Positions 33,146-33,427 of a DNA stretch of 33,427 nt are shown piece by piece. The position numbers and the translations under genes are program-made. The number at the start of each line of letters is the position of its first letter. Position 1 is the stretch's first letter. The notes under the pieces are model-generated. The model was not told the origin of the DNA. It did not search any database and saw nothing but the letters and a program-made list of their open reading frames with translations. This stretch comes from Desulfosarcina sp. (GTDB lineage Bacteria > Desulfobacterota > Desulfobacteria > Desulfobacterales > JAFDCJ01): the NCBI GenBank assembly GCA_029288035.1, contig JARFPZ010000582.1, positions 1-33,427 of the forward strand, read 5' to 3'.

Positions 33146-33421
33146 ATGACAAATACAGATTTGATATACACACTCATTGCCATCGTGGTCCCTTTGGTAG
33201 AGCTGCTTGGAATTCTGGCAGCCGTTCATGCAATCATGAACGCTCGGACCTCCCAGGGCGCAATTGCCTGGGCCATATCATTGATCACCTTTCCGTGGCT
33301 GGCTTTGATTTTATATGCTGTTTTAGGACGCAATAAATTCAAAGGCTATGCTGGCTGCGGATTTTTCCCGCAGCCGCCCGGTTACAATCGAAGATTATAC
33401 CAGGAAATCATTTTTCTTTAA
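33146..33421 (+). CDS. PLDc_N (cardiolipin-synthase-like N-terminal) protein, apparently truncated
   Basis: 91 residues from the ATG at 33146 (AGGAA six bases upstream). Two membrane helices (TNTDLIYTLIAIVVPLVELL and GAIAWAISLITFPWLALILY) and the segment RTSQGAIAWAISLITFPWLA-x-GRNKFKGY match the start of cardiolipin synthases, which normally continue with an Ala-Arg-Arg linker and two HKD phospholipase D domains. After FKGY the sequence departs (AGCGFFPQPPGYNRR) and a stop follows at 33419, seven bases before the window end. A frameshift, a degraded gene or a stand-alone PLDc_N protein are all possible; neither alternative frame gives an obvious continuation. Confidence 0.6.
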   Translation: MTNTDLIYTLIAIVVPLVELLGILAAVHAIMNARTSQGAIAWAISLITFPWLALILYAVLGRNKFKGYAGCGFFPQPPGYNRRLYQEIIFL

Positions 33422-33427
33422 ATTGGC

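Noticed and set aside
1-33427. tRNA or rRNA genes, prophage or transposase genes
   Set aside because: No tRNA-like T-loop context, rRNA sequence, integrase or transposase frame was recognised on either strand.

Overview
The window looks like a chromosomal segment of a Gram-negative anaerobe, most likely a deltaproteobacterium (Desulfobacterota). Pointers are a long YidC with a periplasmic domain, a Do-type periplasmic protease, a fused radical SAM/DUF2344 protein beside RNase G, a Na+-pump decarboxylase beta/gamma pair, and many short intergenic repeats. The lineage call is inference; no rRNA or tRNA gene was seen.

Left part (1-9827): a partial AAA_14-type ATPase; a BMP-type ABC uptake operon on the minus strand (binding protein, ATPase, two permeases) whose internal spacers are filled with repeats; a divergent pair for a sodium-translocating decarboxylase (gamma-like, beta) with no carboxyltransferase partner; and a solitary cytoplasmic GH13 amylase-family gene between two long non-coding stretches.

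Middle (10401-21629): an ABM-domain gene, a translationally coupled YkgJ-type cysteine-cluster gene plus a small unknown gene, then the classical origin-proximal block on the minus strand, rpmH-rnpA-yidD-yidC-jag-mnmE. An exact ParB-binding parS palindrome overlaps the mnmE stop codon, so the chromosome origin/centromere is probably close. Upstream of rpmH lie rng (RNase E/G) and a TIGR03960/TIGR03936-type radical SAM fusion.

Right part (21807-33427): a periplasmic HtrA/Deg protease, a winged-helix methyltransferase, two tiny genes, asnS, a PLP aminotransferase, a Xre/MbcA-RES toxin-antitoxin pair, and then the most unusual locus. This is an actin-fold ATPase with an altered phosphate-2 loop, followed after 32 bases by a 752-residue membrane-anchored protein with five copies of a ~59-residue repeat motif and a C-terminal amidase-2-like domain. 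It suggests an inner filament linked through the membrane to a cell-wall enzyme or wall-binding domain. A PLDc_N (cardiolipin-synthase-like) N-terminus closes the window and seems truncated or frameshifted.

Two repeat systems run through the spacers: (i) a ~70-85 bp palindromic family (four copies), three of which lie in the leader just upstream of a gene and point toward it; (ii) arrays of exact 7-base period, with differing heptad sequences, that often face each other as inverted brackets around a core.
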